From contig NZ_KE124774.1 in the NCBI RefSeq assembly GCF_000188155.2, positions 1,680,356 through 1,744,355 of the forward strand: a DNA stretch of 64,000 nucleotides. The letters are read 5' to 3'. The DNA comes from Methylocystis sp. ATCC 49242. GTDB lineage: Bacteria > Pseudomonadota > Alphaproteobacteria > Rhizobiales > Beijerinckiaceae. Position numbers and translations under genes: made by a program. The notes under the pieces were generated by a model. It made no database searches, had not been told where the DNA came from, and was given only the letters and a program-made list of their open reading frames with translations. This document shows positions 1-9,431 of the stretch, one piece after another (the stretch's first letter is position 1; each line of letters starts with the position of its first letter).

Positions 1-2
1 TG

Positions 3-290
3 GAGGAATGGGACCGCGCCGCGCCGCTGGTCATTCATTGTTATGCGGGCGTCAGTCGCTCGCCGGCCGCGGCCTATATCGCGGCCTGCGCCCTTGCCCC
101 GCATCGATGCGAATTCGACCTTGCGCGCGAACTTCGTGACGCCTCGCCGACCGCGACGCCGAACCGGCGGCTCGTGGCGCTCGCCGACCGGCGGATGGGG
201 CGGGAAGGACGAATGGTCGCGGCCATTTCCGCGATCGGCCGCGGCGCAGACTGCTATGAGGGAGCGCCCTTCGCGCTCGAACTCGCCTGA
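3..290 (+). CDS. Tyrosine-phosphatase-like protein, C-terminal part
   Basis: An open frame enters from the left edge and stops at 290 (TGA), giving 95 residues. It contains the P-loop CYAGVSRS, which matches the CxxGxSRS signature of cysteine-dependent protein tyrosine/dual-specificity phosphatases. The Cys is the expected nucleophile and the Arg the phosphate binder. The rest is helical and Ala/Arg rich, as in short alphaproteobacterial proteins annotated as protein tyrosine phosphatase. The start lies outside the window, so length and N-terminal domains are unknown. It is 11 bases upstream of the next gene on the same strand, so the two may be co-transcribed. Confidence 0.75.
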   Translation, partial: EEWDRAAPLVIHCYAGVSRSPAAAYIAACALAPHRCEFDLARELRDASPTATPNRRLVALADRRMGREGRMVAAISAIGRGADCYEGAPFALELA

Positions 291-301
291 GCGAGGCGAT
301 C

Positions 302-1288
302 GTGACGCCGGCGGCGCGCATTCTGTCGCCGCCGGTCGAAATCGGGCTGACGGCCGCGATCGTCGCGGTGCGTGACGACGAGCCCCTCATCCTGACCACC
401 CGAACCGAAGGCGCCGACGCCGTGGCCTCCCTTCCCTCGGGCCCGTTCGATCCGATTCGTCATCGCACCTTCGAGATCGGACTGCGCGAATGGGTGGCGG
501 AGCAGACCGGCGCGCCGCTGGGCTATGTCGAGCAGCTCTACACCTTCGGCGACCGGGGACGGCACGCCCGCGCCGGCGACCGCGACCCGCATGTCGTGTC
601 GGTCGGCTATCTCGCCCTCACCCGCATCGGCGACGAGACGCAGCGGCCCGCAGAGGGCGCCTGGCGCAGCTGGCACGATTTCTTCCCATGGGAGGACTGG
701 CGAAAGGGCCGACCAGAGATCATCGAGACGACGATAGCGCCGGGCTTGCGCGGCTGGGTCGAGGAGGCGCCGAATGCGGTCTCCTCCGCAGGACTATCGC
801 GCCGGCAGCGGGTCGACCTCCTTTTTGGCGCGCAGGGACGCGGTTTCAACGAGGAGAACGTGCTGGAGCGGTACGAGCTTCTCTATGAAGCCGGCCTTCT
901 GGAAGAGGCCTTGCGCGACGGCCGCGAGGCGGCTGCGAGGCGCGGAAAGCTCGCTCCTCTCGGGGTCCCGATGCGCCACGACCACCGCCGCATACTCGCA
1001 ACCGCCATGGGCCGTTTGCGCGCCAAAATGAAGTATCGGCCGGTGATCTTCGAACTGATGCCGCCCGCGTTCACATTGACTGAACTGCAACGAACAGTTG
1101 AAGCGATCGCCGGCCGCCATCTTCACAAGCAAAACTTCCGTAGACTGGTGGAAACCTCGGCGATCGTCGAGCCCACCGGAGAGATGCTGCTGAAAACCGG
1201 CGGCCGGCCAGCCGCCCTATTCCATTTTCGCCGCAATGTTCTGCAAGAACGTCCTTCACCGGGACTACGCGTCGGGATAAGGAGCTGA
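302..1288 (+). CDS. NUDIX-domain transcriptional regulator, NrtR-like
   Basis: This is a 328-residue protein from a GTG start. The N-terminal half has a NUDIX-like fold. The catalytic NUDIX box is degenerate: only the region around residues 55-70 (REWVAEQTG) resembles it, so hydrolysis is unlikely. The last 80 residues (from about YRPVIFELMPPAFTLTEL) match the winged-helix domain of NrtR-type regulators, which control NAD cofactor genes and sense ADP-ribose. The DNA-binding and effector roles are inferred from that family. No NAD biosynthesis gene lies beside it in the window. It follows the phosphatase-like gene by 11 bases. Confidence 0.7.
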   Translation: MTPAARILSPPVEIGLTAAIVAVRDDEPLILTTRTEGADAVASLPSGPFDPIRHRTFEIGLREWVAEQTGAPLGYVEQLYTFGDRGRHARAGDRDPHVVSVGYLALTRIGDETQRPAEGAWRSWHDFFPWEDWRKGRPEIIETTIAPGLRGWVEEAPNAVSSAGLSRRQRVDLLFGAQGRGFNEENVLERYELLYEAGLLEEALRDGREAAARRGKLAPLGVPMRHDHRRILATAMGRLRAKMKYRPVIFELMPPAFTLTELQRTVEAIAGRHLHKQNFRRLVETSAIVEPTGEMLLKTGGRPAALFHFRRNVLQERPSPGLRVGIRS

Positions 1289-1367
1289 TTTTGCTCTTTA
1301 AGATATTGTTCACCCTGAGATGGTGAACATCGCCTGAAGCTTTGGTCCGTAAGCGTAGAGGTGAGTC

Positions 1368-2171
1368 TTGGGCTATCTGTCGCCGCCGCCGTCGCCGGCG
1401 CCCGTGGTCGTCTACAAGGACGTCGGGGGGCTCGTTACCGATTACGAAGCCCAAACGGAACAGTATCGTCGTGAGAACCGCGAAGTCCGGCTGCATGAAT
1501 GTCGCTCGGCCTGCACGCTGGCGCTGAGCCTGCCAAACGTCTGCGTCTATCCCGACGCCAAGATCAAGTTTCATCAAGCCTACAACGCGATCACCAAGGA
1601 GGTCGACCTCGGCGTCTCGTCGAAGCTCTTCGCCTCCTATCCTTCGGCGGTGCAGGCGCGACTGGGCTATCTGACCCGAGAATATCGCATCCTTTCGGGG
1701 ACCGAACTGATCGCGCTCGGGATGCGCAACTGCAACGGCGACAATCCGGTGCTCATCGCAAACCGCAAGCCGAAGGCTGAGCCCGCGATGGCGATCGCGA
1801 ATGCGCGCCCGAACGCGAATCCGAATCCCTGGGGCGACATCGCTCACAAGGTGCAGACCGCCGTCGCAAGCGCCCTGTCCTCCGGCGCCGGAGAGACGCC
1901 GCGCGGCTCGGTTCGGGTCGCGGTCGCCGACCGCCAGCGCCTTCCGGAGACATCGCGTCTCTCGACGGACGCCACCGCCCGCTTCGAGGGCTCGCCGAGC
2001 GTCGCCCGAGAAATCTCCGACGGCGTGGACGTGCCATTGCCGCCGAGGCGGCCGCCATCTACCGCTTTCACGACGATGGACGCGCAACTCCCGCCCCGGC
2101 TCCAGCTCATCAAGGGCGCCCAGCCGATCCTCGCCACGAGCCGATTCGTTCGCTCGGTGGCGACCCGTTGA
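1368..2171 (+). CDS. Conserved protein with ClpP/crotonase-fold-like signature, possibly 5'-truncated
   Basis: This 267-residue reading frame uses a TTG start, because an in-frame stop lies at 1362. Residues about 10-75 follow the pattern of periplasmic proteins related to COG3904: a GG..v..Y stretch, then CRSACTLALSLPNVCVYP and KFHQAY, the serine-protease-like ClpP fold. The C-terminal 110 residues are Arg/Pro/Ala-rich and low in complexity. Homologues normally start with a signal peptide. None is present here and the ribosome site is weak, so the 5' end may be lost or the start misplaced. Substrate and role are unknown. Confidence 0.55.
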   Translation: MGYLSPPPSPAPVVVYKDVGGLVTDYEAQTEQYRRENREVRLHECRSACTLALSLPNVCVYPDAKIKFHQAYNAITKEVDLGVSSKLFASYPSAVQARLGYLTREYRILSGTELIALGMRNCNGDNPVLIANRKPKAEPAMAIANARPNANPNPWGDIAHKVQTAVASALSSGAGETPRGSVRVAVADRQRLPETSRLSTDATARFEGSPSVAREISDGVDVPLPPRRPPSTAFTTMDAQLPPRLQLIKGAQPILATSRFVRSVATR

Positions 2172-2444
2172 GCGGTCGGGCTCGGGCAATATTTCGCCAC
2201 GATGTTACCTTAACCCTCCTCGCGAGTGGGGACTCAGGCGGCTTTCGGCCGCAAAGGCGTCAGCGACGGCGAAACGCATCGCGAGCGCATGCTCATCCCC
2301 ACACACAGAAAAACGGCTTACGCCCGAAGCGATAGGCCGCCAGCGACTTCCGGCGTGGCGACGGATCGCGGGGCAAGGGACGGATCAAAGGCTTGAGCCG
2401 AGGGTCTTCGGACGCGGCTCGAGCGAGATGGGGAAGCAATCCTT

Positions 2445-4244
2445 TTGACGACGCCGCGCCGCAAGCATCATCGCAGACGATCCCTGGCATTGGGCGCAAT
2501 CGCCGCCTGCATTGCGGCATTCACGCCGAGTCTTACGGAAACCGCCATCGCCAACGGCGACACCCGCACAATCTACCTCCACCACGCCCATACCGGCGAA
2601 GACATTGCGGCGACCTATCTGGTCAATGGTCAGTATGACAGCAATGTACTGCGGCAGCTGAACTGGTTCCTGCGCGACTGGCGCCGCGACGAACCGACGA
2701 ACATGGACCCCCGCCTTTTCGACGTCGTCTGGGAGGCCTATCGCACCGCCGGCGCGGGTAATCAGGTCATCAACGTCGTCTCCGCCTATCGCTCCCCGGA
2801 AACCAACGCCATGCTCCGCTCCCGCTCCCGCGCGGTGGCGAAATATTCCCAGCACATGCTCGGCAAGGCGATGGACACCACCATGCCCGGCATGCCCATG
2901 TCCCATATCCGGGAGATCGGCATGCGCATGCAGCGCGGGGGCGTCGGCTATTATCCGACCGCCGGAACGCCTTTTGTTCATCTCGACGTCGGCAATGTGC
3001 GCTCCTGGCCGCGCATGACCTATGACCAGCTCGTCCGCCTCTTCCCCGATGGCAAGACCGTGCATCTGCCGACCAATGGCCAGCCGCTTGCGCGCTATGA
3101 GGAGGCCCGCGCCGAGATCGAGGCCCGCGGCAACGGCGCCTATGTGACCGCGCCGCGGCGTACGGTCGGCGGCTTCTTCGCGATGCTTTTCGGCGTCGGA
3201 GGCGGCGAGGAGGACGACAGCGAAGTTGCGGCCCCGCCGCCCAGCACGCGCAAGCAATGGGCCTCTCTCGCTCCGCGCAACGGTCGCGGCGCGAAAATGG
3301 CGGAGACGGATGAAGAGGGCGGCGGCGCCCCCGCCGCCGAGGCGGCGACCGACCGCCGCGGACGCGGCCAGCAACTCGCGCGGGCGGAGGAAAATCTTCC
3401 GCGAGGCGAGACCGCGATGTCCTCTCCCGGCGTGACGGCGATGGCGACGCCGGCCGCGGAACAGGCGCAGGAGCCGCAAGAAAAAGAAAGGCCGGCGCCG
3501 ACTGTTCGGGTTCCGCTGCCGCCGCCGGGACGTCCGGCCTCCCTCGCCAGCAAGCCGACGCCGCTCGAGCCGGAAGACAGGGCCACCGCCGTCGCGGCGC
3601 TCGAGATGGGCGCCCAGCCCGATCTGCGCAACTCGTTGGAACAGCAGGAAGCCGAAAGCGTCGAGGCTGGATCGACCCGCGTATATGCAAAAGTCCCGCT
3701 GCCGCCGCATCGCCCATCGATGCTGGTCGCCGCCGTGACCGCGGCGCCGCTTCCGCCGGCGAGGCCGTCCGCTTTGCAGAAGTCCGCCTCAGGCCGCGGC
3801 GCCGACGCAAACGCCGCTCACGCGATTGCGAATCTGGTCGACGAGGGAAAGGGCGCAGGCTCATCCGCAAAACGGACGGACGATGAGCCGCTCGCCTATG
3901 TCGCCCCCGCGTCGGAGAAGAATCAGGACGCGGAAGCGGCAAAAACGCAAAAGCCGGTCGCCGCAAAGACCGAACAACGCACAGTGGCGCGCCGCTCCGA
4001 TTTCGTTCCTGCGCGGCTGGATCGCTCCAACTTCAACACTTTGACTGGCGCGACGCCCACGAGCCGGGCGTCCGCACGCTCGGTGACAGGCGCGCCGATC
4101 GGGGCCGTCCGCGCCGCTGCGCGCGCAGCAGAGCCAAGCGTGCTCGCGCCGCCGCAAAGGCCGTCGCACATCGTCGGCTTCGCTTCGCCGGACGCTACGC
4201 CGCCGACCGACAAATTCGCGCCCGGCGCGCAGCGCGGCCGGTAA
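2445..4244 (+). CDS. DUF882 (YcbK/M15-like) cell-wall peptidase with long Pro/Ala-rich tail
   Basis: This 599-residue exported protein starts at TTG, and its N-terminus (Arg/His-rich then hydrophobic, ending near ETAIANG) is a signal peptide. Residues about 40-205 are a DUF882 domain of the peptidase M15 class: SAYRSPETN, then QHMLGKAMD and FVHLDVG, which carry the expected His/Asp metal ligands. Members are thought to cut or bind peptidoglycan stem peptides in the periplasm. Residues about 210-599 are a low-complexity, charged Pro/Ala tail with repeated PLPP(P/H)RP-like motifs. Such tails are common in Hyphomicrobiales and may be a wall-spanning linker. The gene is intact; IS-A begins 136 bases downstream. 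Confidence 0.8.
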   Translation: MTTPRRKHHRRRSLALGAIAACIAAFTPSLTETAIANGDTRTIYLHHAHTGEDIAATYLVNGQYDSNVLRQLNWFLRDWRRDEPTNMDPRLFDVVWEAYRTAGAGNQVINVVSAYRSPETNAMLRSRSRAVAKYSQHMLGKAMDTTMPGMPMSHIREIGMRMQRGGVGYYPTAGTPFVHLDVGNVRSWPRMTYDQLVRLFPDGKTVHLPTNGQPLARYEEARAEIEARGNGAYVTAPRRTVGGFFAMLFGVGGGEEDDSEVAAPPPSTRKQWASLAPRNGRGAKMAETDEEGGGAPAAEAATDRRGRGQQLARAEENLPRGETAMSSPGVTAMATPAAEQAQEPQEKERPAPTVRVPLPPPGRPASLASKPTPLEPEDRATAVAALEMGAQPDLRNSLEQQEAESVEAGSTRVYAKVPLPPHRPSMLVAAVTAAPLPPARPSALQKSASGRGADANAAHAIANLVDEGKGAGSSAKRTDDEPLAYVAPASEKNQDAEAAKTQKPVAAKTEQRTVARRSDFVPARLDRSNFNTLTGATPTSRASARSVTGAPIGAVRAAARAAEPSVLAPPQRPSHIVGFASPDATPPTDKFAPGAQRGR

Positions 4245-4406
4245 CGATCCGAAATCCTGCTGATTTATTGCACCGCCCGACGCCGATCGACGCTCTCGAA
4301 AATCCGCGAGCGCTACGGTCCGGCGACGCGCGACGTCAAGCCTTGCGTAATAGTCGGTTTCAGAGCCTTGCGCTGAAGGTGACCTGCCCCTGAGAAACTC
4401 GACCAG

Positions 4407-4709
4407 ATGCGATTAGAGTCCGGCCATATCGGGACGGACGAGATGAAGAAGAAGCGGTTCACGGAAGAGCAGATCATCGGGATTTTGCGGGAGCACGAGG
4501 CGGGCGCGAAGGCGGCGGATCTGGCTCGCAAATATGCTGTGTCGGAGACGACGCTTTACAACTGGAAGGCCAAATATGGCGGCATGGACGTCTCCGAGGC
4601 CAAGCGGTTGAAAGCGCTCGAAGAAGAGAATGCGCGGCTGAAGAAGCTTCTGGCCGATCAGATGCTGGAAGCCGCGGCGCTGAAGGAGCTTTTGTCAAAA
4701 AAATGGTAG
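4407..4709 (+). CDS. IS-A transposase OrfA (IS3 family)
   Basis: This is a 100-residue helix-turn-helix protein. The segment [19 protein letters not shown] and the following [18 protein letters not shown] are typical of IS3 OrfA, which recognises the element ends. A Leu/Glu-rich coiled coil follows (residues 68-95) and would mediate dimerisation. The 3' end has a run of seven A (4696-4702) just before the stop, a classic slippery site for -1 frameshifting into orfB to make the OrfAB transposase. An alternative start at residue 13 (ATG) is also possible. Confidence 0.92.
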   Translation: MRLESGHIGTDEMKKKRFTEEQIIGILREHEAGAKAADLARKYAVSETTLYNWKAKYGGMDVSEAKRLKALEEENARLKKLLADQMLEAAALKELLSKKW

Positions 4710-5629
4710 GGCCCGCCGCCAAGCGCGCAGCCGTTGTGCATCTGCGAGCCGCCATGGCTCTGTCGGAGCGTCGGGCCTGCCAGATTGTCGCCGTCGATCG
4801 CGCGACCGTCCGCTACATCTCGAAGCGGCCGACCGACAAGCCGTTACGGGAGCGGCTGCGGGAACTCGCCAACGAGCGCCGGCGCTTCGGCTATCGGCGG
4901 CTGTTCGTGCTGCTGCGGCAGGAGGGCGAGACGTCGGGCAAGAACCGCATCTACCGGCTCTATCGCGAGGAAGGGCTGACGGTGAGAAAGCGGCGCGCCC
5001 GCCGAAGGGCTGTCGGCGCGCGGGCGCCCATTCCTGTCGAGGCGCGGCCGAATGCGCGTTGGTCTTTGGACTTCGTGCATGACCAGTTCGCCTGCGGACG
5101 CCGGTTCCGCATCCTGAACATCGTCGACGACGTGACGCGTGAATGCCTCGCGGCGATCCCCGACACATCCATCTCGGGCCAACGCGTGGCGCGGGAACTG
5201 TCGGCGCTGATCGCATGGCGCGGCAGGCCCGGCATGATCGTTTCGGACAACGGCACGGAGTTCACCTCGAACGCCGTGCTGTCGTGGTCGAGCGAGAACA
5301 GGATCGAGTGGCGCTATATCGCGCCGGGCAAGCCGATGCAGAACGGCTTCTGCGAGAGCTTCAACGGGCGCATGCGCGACGAACTGCTGAACGAGACGCT
5401 GTTCTTCGGGCTCGACCATGCCCGGGAGAAGATCAGCGCCTGGGCCCAGGACTACAATCACCGCCGCCCGCATTCGGCCCTCGGCTATGCGACGCCCGCC
5501 GCCTTCGCGGCCAATCTCACCGCAACAGGCGATCGGCTGCGCAACCCGGACCAACTCCGCCGATCGCCTGTTGCTCCATTCGCGCCCTCGGGCGTATCAA
5601 CCGGAAGGACTCAACCCGCCGCTGGATGA
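4703..5629 (+). CDS. IS-A transposase OrfB, DDE integrase core (IS3 family)
   Basis: This 308-residue frame overlaps orfA by 7 bases and starts at ATG on the A7 slippery run. It has an N-terminal HTH_21-like region, then an rve integrase core: [12 protein letters not shown] (first Asp), [12 protein letters not shown] (second Asp) and a Glu in [14 protein letters not shown] (DDE triad). The C-terminus [12 protein letters not shown] is characteristic of IS3 OrfB. The frame is intact, so the element looks potentially active when fused to OrfA by frameshifting. Confidence 0.92.
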   Translation: MVGPAAKRAAVVHLRAAMALSERRACQIVAVDRATVRYISKRPTDKPLRERLRELANERRRFGYRRLFVLLRQEGETSGKNRIYRLYREEGLTVRKRRARRRAVGARAPIPVEARPNARWSLDFVHDQFACGRRFRILNIVDDVTRECLAAIPDTSISGQRVARELSALIAWRGRPGMIVSDNGTEFTSNAVLSWSSENRIEWRYIAPGKPMQNGFCESFNGRMRDELLNETLFFGLDHAREKISAWAQDYNHRRPHSALGYATPAAFAANLTATGDRLRNPDQLRRSPVAPFAPSGVSTGRTQPAAG

Positions 5630-5653
5630 AAGTTCAGGGGCAGGTCAAAGGGA

Positions 5654-5709
5654 TGGTGGGGGAAGTAGGACTCGAACCTACGAAGGCTTAGCCAGCGGAT
5701 TTACAGTCC
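5654..5709 (-). other. 3' fragment of tRNA-Tyr (GTA), remnant attachment site
   Basis: Read on the minus strand this gives the anticodon region GACTGTAAATCC, variable arm, T-arm GGTTCGAGTCC and a terminal CCA of a tRNA-Tyr, 56 bases in all. The 5' half (acceptor, D-arm) is absent: the sequence beyond 5709 is AT-rich and unrelated. Tyrosine recombinases of islands often integrate in tRNA 3' ends and leave such a fragment at the distal end. A recombinase pseudogene sits 89 bases away with its 3' end facing the fragment, as at the tRNA-Gln element further along. It is not a functional tRNA. Confidence 0.8.
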
Positions 5710-5798
5710 TGCATCATAATTTCATAATTCATTGTATTAAAACGATTTATGTTGGCTCGACTGCGTTCAATGTTGCATTTTTGTTGCGTCCAGTTTTG

Positions 5799-6735
5799 CT
5801 AACCGAGAAGTCTCCTCTCCGCATCTGCCAGCTCTGCCGCATCGTCCCCCCGGGGGAATAGATGTCCATATCTGTCGGCAGTGATCGTGATTGAACTATG
5901 ACCCATCAGGACCTGAACCGCTTTAAGCGGCATCTCACGCCCGCCGTCCCGAGTCCTGTTGATGAGCCAGCTTGCAAAGAAATGTCTCAGCGAATGGAGG
6001 CCATACTTGGGAGCGCCATTGCCATTTACAATGCCAGCGGTCTTCAAAGCGGGGTTGACGATGCGGTGCACGATATTGGAATGGTGTTGGACAAGACCGG
6101 ATGGAGACGGAAATACCAGCGCCCCCGCGCTTATGGGGCAAACCAACTTCCATTCTTTTAAACGCTTCAATACTCCTGGGGGTACCGGTATCTTTCGATT
6201 GCCGGCTTTAGATTTCGGCGGTCCAATTTTGCAGTACCTATCTGCACGTTGACGGATATGAATCTCGCCAAACTTCAAATCAATGTCGGACCACCGCAAA
6301 CCGCGAAGCTCAGAGGCCCTTAGACCGCAGAAGATCGCGACCAGCAGGATTGGCTCTTGATCGGACGGAATAACTTCAAGCAAGCGCTTTATTTCGTCGC
6401 GGCTTGGGATATCGCGACCAATCTCAAGCTTATCTCTTCCACTCTCCCCCCCCTGCCCTTCTCGCACGCGCAAGCTCGCGAACCGGATTTGCGCCAGCAA
6501 TTTTTCCGGTTTCCTTCGCGTGGGTGATGAGTGAACCCAGAGAAGTTAAAATTTTGCGGATAAGTGCGGGAGATCTAGGGCGTCCCAGCGGGCCAAGCGT
6601 AGCGTCGCCAGACCTCAGAACCTCTCGGAAATCAACGACCATTGGCGTCGTAAGTTTAGAGAGCTTCACGCAACCAATTAGGGGATTGATATGAAGTTCC
6701 ACATGTTGCCGATACTGCGCCAACGTGGCGCGCTC
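5799..6735 (-). pseudogene. Tyrosine recombinase (island integrase), frameshifted and IS-interrupted
   Basis: Two overlapping minus frames form one integrase. The upstream part (6430-6723) has the core-binding domain. The downstream part (5799-6500) has the catalytic domain with GLRASELRGLRW (Arg I), HSLRHFFASW (HxxR) and LMGHSSITITADRYGHLFP (His and nucleophile Tyr). They are offset at a run of eight C around 6446-6453, a likely homopolymer indel. The N-terminus is cut off by IS-B copy A at 6737. The sequence resembles the integrase at 41995-43185. It was probably the integrase of an element at tRNA-Tyr, now inactive. Confidence 0.85.
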
Positions 6736-6737
6736 TA

Positions 6738-7602
6738 GAGGGTGTTATGCACCTTGGATCATGAAATCTGCTGCGCGCTTGAGCATGAGACATGCGAAGG
6801 CGACGACGTGGAGTCCTGCGAGGGTCTGAGCATAGCGCTCGTAGTCTTTGACGAGCCGCCTGCATCGCGTCGCCCAGGCGAATGAACGCTCGACCACCCA
6901 GCGCTTGGGCAGCAACACGAAGCCCTTCTTCGCTTCGGCAAGTTTGACGACGCAAAGCTCGGCGCCCTGCGCCTTTGCGGCCTCGGACGCCTTTTCGCCG
7001 GTGTAGCCCTGATCGACATAAACGAGTTCGACGCTTTCGCCTGTCACATCCTGCACGGCTGCGATGAGCTTGCCGACCTCGGCGCGGTCATCGACATTCG
7101 CCGGCGTGACATGCAACGCCAGCAAATGGCCCAATGTGTCGACTGCCATGTGCAGCTTCGAGCCGCGCTTTCGCTTCGCGCCGTCATAGCCCGCTCGTGG
7201 GCCGCTCTCAGGGGTCGAGCGCAAGGTGCGGCTGTCGATGATCGCCGCCGTCGGCTCCGCCGCCCGCCCGGAAGCGACGCGCAACTGGGCGCGCAGATCC
7301 TGCGCAAGCGCCTCGAACACGCCCGCCGACAGCCAGCGCTGCGATTGCTGATACACGGCGAACCATGGCGGCAGATCGTTGGGCATGGCGCGCCAGGCGA
7401 TGCCGTAGCGCAGCACGTAACGCAGGCCGTTGAACAGCTCGCGCAGCGAATGTTGACGCTGCGGCGCGCCTTCGTCCATGAGCGTCAGATAAGGCGCAAC
7501 CAGCGACCATTCTTCGTCGCTGACGTCAGACGGATAAGGTTTGCGAATCGGAGACATCCGATTCTACTAAGACAATCAATCACCAAAGTACATAACACCC
7601 TC
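6738..7602 (-). mobile_element. IS-B copy A (IS5 family, IS427-like group)
   Basis: This 865-bp element has terminal inverted repeats GAGGGTGTTATG / CATAACACCCTC and is flanked on both sides by TA within CTAG, a 2-bp target duplication typical of IS427-like IS5 elements. Three further copies of equal length lie at 13682, 20851 and 51069. This copy differs from the others by a few silent changes around 6955-6975. It sits exactly at the junction between the integrase pseudogene and a fragment of IS-C. Confidence 0.92.
6745..7557 (-). CDS. IS-B transposase (IS5 family)
   Basis: This is a 270-residue intact transposase. The N-terminal DUF4096-like domain (DVSDEEWSLVAPYL, LRYVLRYGIAWRAMP) is followed by an RNase-H-like core with AAIIDSRTL (first Asp), VDQGYTGE (second Asp) and KRWVVERSFAW (Glu). 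It fills nearly all of the element and would act in trans on the other copies. Confidence 0.93.
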   Translation of the reverse strand: MSPIRKPYPSDVSDEEWSLVAPYLTLMDEGAPQRQHSLRELFNGLRYVLRYGIAWRAMPNDLPPWFAVYQQSQRWLSAGVFEALAQDLRAQLRVASGRAAEPTAAIIDSRTLRSTPESGPRAGYDGAKRKRGSKLHMAVDTLGHLLALHVTPANVDDRAEVGKLIAAVQDVTGESVELVYVDQGYTGEKASEAAKAQGAELCVVKLAEAKKGFVLLPKRWVVERSFAWATRCRRLVKDYERYAQTLAGLHVVAFACLMLKRAADFMIQGA

Positions 7603-7604
7603 TA

Positions 7605-7644
7605 GGTCCTGTGGACACTTACCTTAACCAGAGGACGATGGCTG
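7605..7644 (-). mobile_element. Terminal fragment of IS-C (40 bp)
   Basis: These 40 bases repeat the right terminus of the IS-C element at 19437-20285, including its GGTCCTGTGGACA end, in inverted orientation. The rest of the element is missing and IS-D follows directly. It marks an IS-C insertion later cut down, and IS-B copy A used the CTAG at its edge as target. Confidence 0.8.
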
Positions 7645-8487
7645 TGAGCTGCTGCCGGTTTCGTGGACACCGAGTTAAGTTACTCCCACCTTCTTTTCGA
7701 ACTCAACCGGGCTGACGTAGCCGATCGTCGAATGCCTGCGGACGGGGTTGTAGAACCGCTCGACGTAATCGAAGACGTCTGCCCGGGCGTCGTCAGGCGT
7801 GCGGTAGAGTTTCTTCCCGATCCGCTCCGTCTTCAGTGAAGAGAAGAAGCTCTCCATCGCCGCATTGTCCCAGACATTGCCGGATCGGCTCATCGAGCAA
7901 ACGACGCCATTGTCGGCCATGAGGCGCTGGAACTGCTCGCTCGTATATTGGCTGCCCCTGTCGGAGTGATGCAGCAAGGCGTCCGGCTTGCCGCGACGCC
8001 AGATCGCCATCATCAATGCATCCGCGACAAGACCAGCGGTCATCTCGGCTTTCATCGACCAGCCGACGACCCTTCGCGAGAACAGGTCGATGACTGCGGC
8101 GACGTAGAGCCAGCCTTCCGCCGTCCAAATATAGGTGAAGTCGGCGATCCACTTCTGGTTCGGCGCTTGCGCGGCGAACTGCCGGTCGAGAACATTCGGC
8201 GCGACGACCGCCGACCTTTGTCCGTCGTCCTTCGGCTGACCCCGGCGACGCGGTCGCGCCCGCAAGGCGTTTGCCCGCATCAACCGTTCGATCTTGTGCA
8301 GGCCACAGGAGACGCCTTCGGCTAGAACGTCCCGCCAGACGCGGCGGGCGCCGTAGGTTCGGGCGCTGCCCACGAAGCTCGCGCGGATTTTCTTTGTCAG
8401 CTCCTCGTCCGCGACCGATCGGGCGCTCGGCCCGCGACGCAGCCAGGCGTGAAAGCCCGATCGGGACACGTCCAGCGCTTCGCAGAT
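7645..8487 (-). pseudogene. IS-D copy 1: truncated IS3-family orfB
   Basis: The frame 7675-8486 encodes most of an IS3 OrfB: HTH_21 (GSARTYGARRVWRDVLAEGV), then rve with KWIADFTYIW (Asp), LLHHSDRGSQYTS (Asp) and NAAMESFFSSLKTE (Glu), ending in RRHSTIGYVSPVEFE. Its first nine codons come from the end of IS-A copy 2, which inserted just upstream of ALDVSRSGFHAW. The rest of orfB and all of orfA are missing. The terminus at 7645 (TGAGCTGCTGCC) resembles the 12-bp ends of the other IS-D copy at 34659-35688. It cannot transpose by itself. Confidence 0.85.
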
Positions 8488-8504
8488 GACCTGCCCCTGA
8501 ACTT

Positions 8505-9431
8505 TCATCCAGCGGCGGGTTGAGTCCTTCCGGTTGATACGCCCGAGGGCGCGAATGGAGCAACAGGCGATCGGCGGAGTTGGTCCTGGTTGCGCAGCCG
8601 ATCGCCTGTTGCGGTGAGATTGGCCGCGAAGGTCGCCGGCGTCGCATAGCCGAGGGCCGAATGCGGGCGGCGGTGATTGTAGTCCTGGGCCCAGGCGCTG
8701 ATCTTCTCCCGGGCATGGTCGAGCCCGAAGAACAGCGTCTCGTTCAGCAGTTCGTCACGCATGCGCCGGTTGAAGCTCTCGCAGAAGCCGTTCTGCATCG
8801 GCTTGCCCGGCGCGATATAGCGCCACTCGATCCTGTTCTCGCTCGACCACGACAGCACGGCGTTCGAGGTGAACTCCGTGCCGTTGTCCGAAACGATCAT
8901 GCCGGGCCTGCCGCGCCGTGCGATCAGCGCCGACAGTTCCCGCGCCACGCGTTGGCCCGAGATGGATGTGTCGGGGATCGCCGCGAGGCATTCACGCGTC
9001 ACGTCGTCGACGATGTTCAGGATGCGGAACCGGCGTCCGCAGGCGAACTGGTCATGCACGAAGTCCAAAGACCAACGCGCATTCGGCCGCGCCTCGACAG
9101 GAATGGGCGCCCGCGCGCCGACAGCCCTTCGGCGGGCGCGCCGCTTTCTCACCGTCAGCCCTTCCTCGCGATAGAGCCAGTAGATGCGGTTCTTGCCCGA
9201 CGTCTCGCCCTCCTGCCGCAGCAGCACGAACAGCCGCCGATAGCCGAAGCGCCGGCGCTCGTTGGCGAGTTCCCGCAGCCGCTCCCGTAACGGCTTGTCG
9301 GTCGGCCGCTTCGAGATGTAGCGGACGGTCGCGCGATCGACGGCGACAATCTGGCAGGCCCGACGCTCCGACAGAGCCATGGCGGCTCGCAGATGCGCAA
9401 CGGCTGCGCGCTTGGCGGCGGGCCCTACCAT
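8505..9431 (-). CDS. IS-A transposase OrfB, copy 2
   Basis: This is a 308-residue DDE transposase, almost identical to the OrfB at 4703-5629. The differences are single residues, e.g. [10 protein letters not shown] instead of [10 protein letters not shown] and IARRGRPG instead of IAWRGRPG. The catalytic Asp, Asp and Glu are kept. Confidence 0.92.
   Translation of the reverse strand: MVGPAAKRAAVAHLRAAMALSERRACQIVAVDRATVRYISKRPTDKPLRERLRELANERRRFGYRRLFVLLRQEGETSGKNRIYWLYREEGLTVRKRRARRRAVGARAPIPVEARPNARWSLDFVHDQFACGRRFRILNIVDDVTRECLAAIPDTSISGQRVARELSALIARRGRPGMIVSDNGTEFTSNAVLSWSSENRIEWRYIAPGKPMQNGFCESFNRRMRDELLNETLFFGLDHAREKISAWAQDYNHRRPHSALGYATPATFAANLTATGDRLRNQDQLRRSPVAPFAPSGVSTGRTQPAAG

Larger units (their letters stand above)
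4380..5647 (+). mobile_element. IS-A copy 1 (IS3 family, IS407-like group)
   Basis: This 1,268-bp element has 14-bp perfect terminal inverted repeats, TGACCTGCCCCTGA at 4380 and its complement ending at 5647. It carries two overlapping frames (orfA, orfB) as in IS3-family elements. A second copy of the same length lies inverted at 8487-9754. No short target duplication is visible (4-bp flanks AGGT-like and AAGG-like), so one flank was probably replaced by later rearrangement. The right end lies 7 bases from a tRNA-Tyr fragment. Confidence 0.9.

Noticed and set aside
2385-3966. Minus-strand frames of 441 and 398 codons opposite the DUF882 gene
   Set aside because: Low-complexity Arg-rich shadows of the Pro/Ala-rich tail of the real gene.
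5654-5709. Considered as a complete tRNA-Tyr gene
   Set aside because: The acceptor 5' strand and D-arm are missing; sequence beyond the anticodon stem is AT-rich and unrelated.
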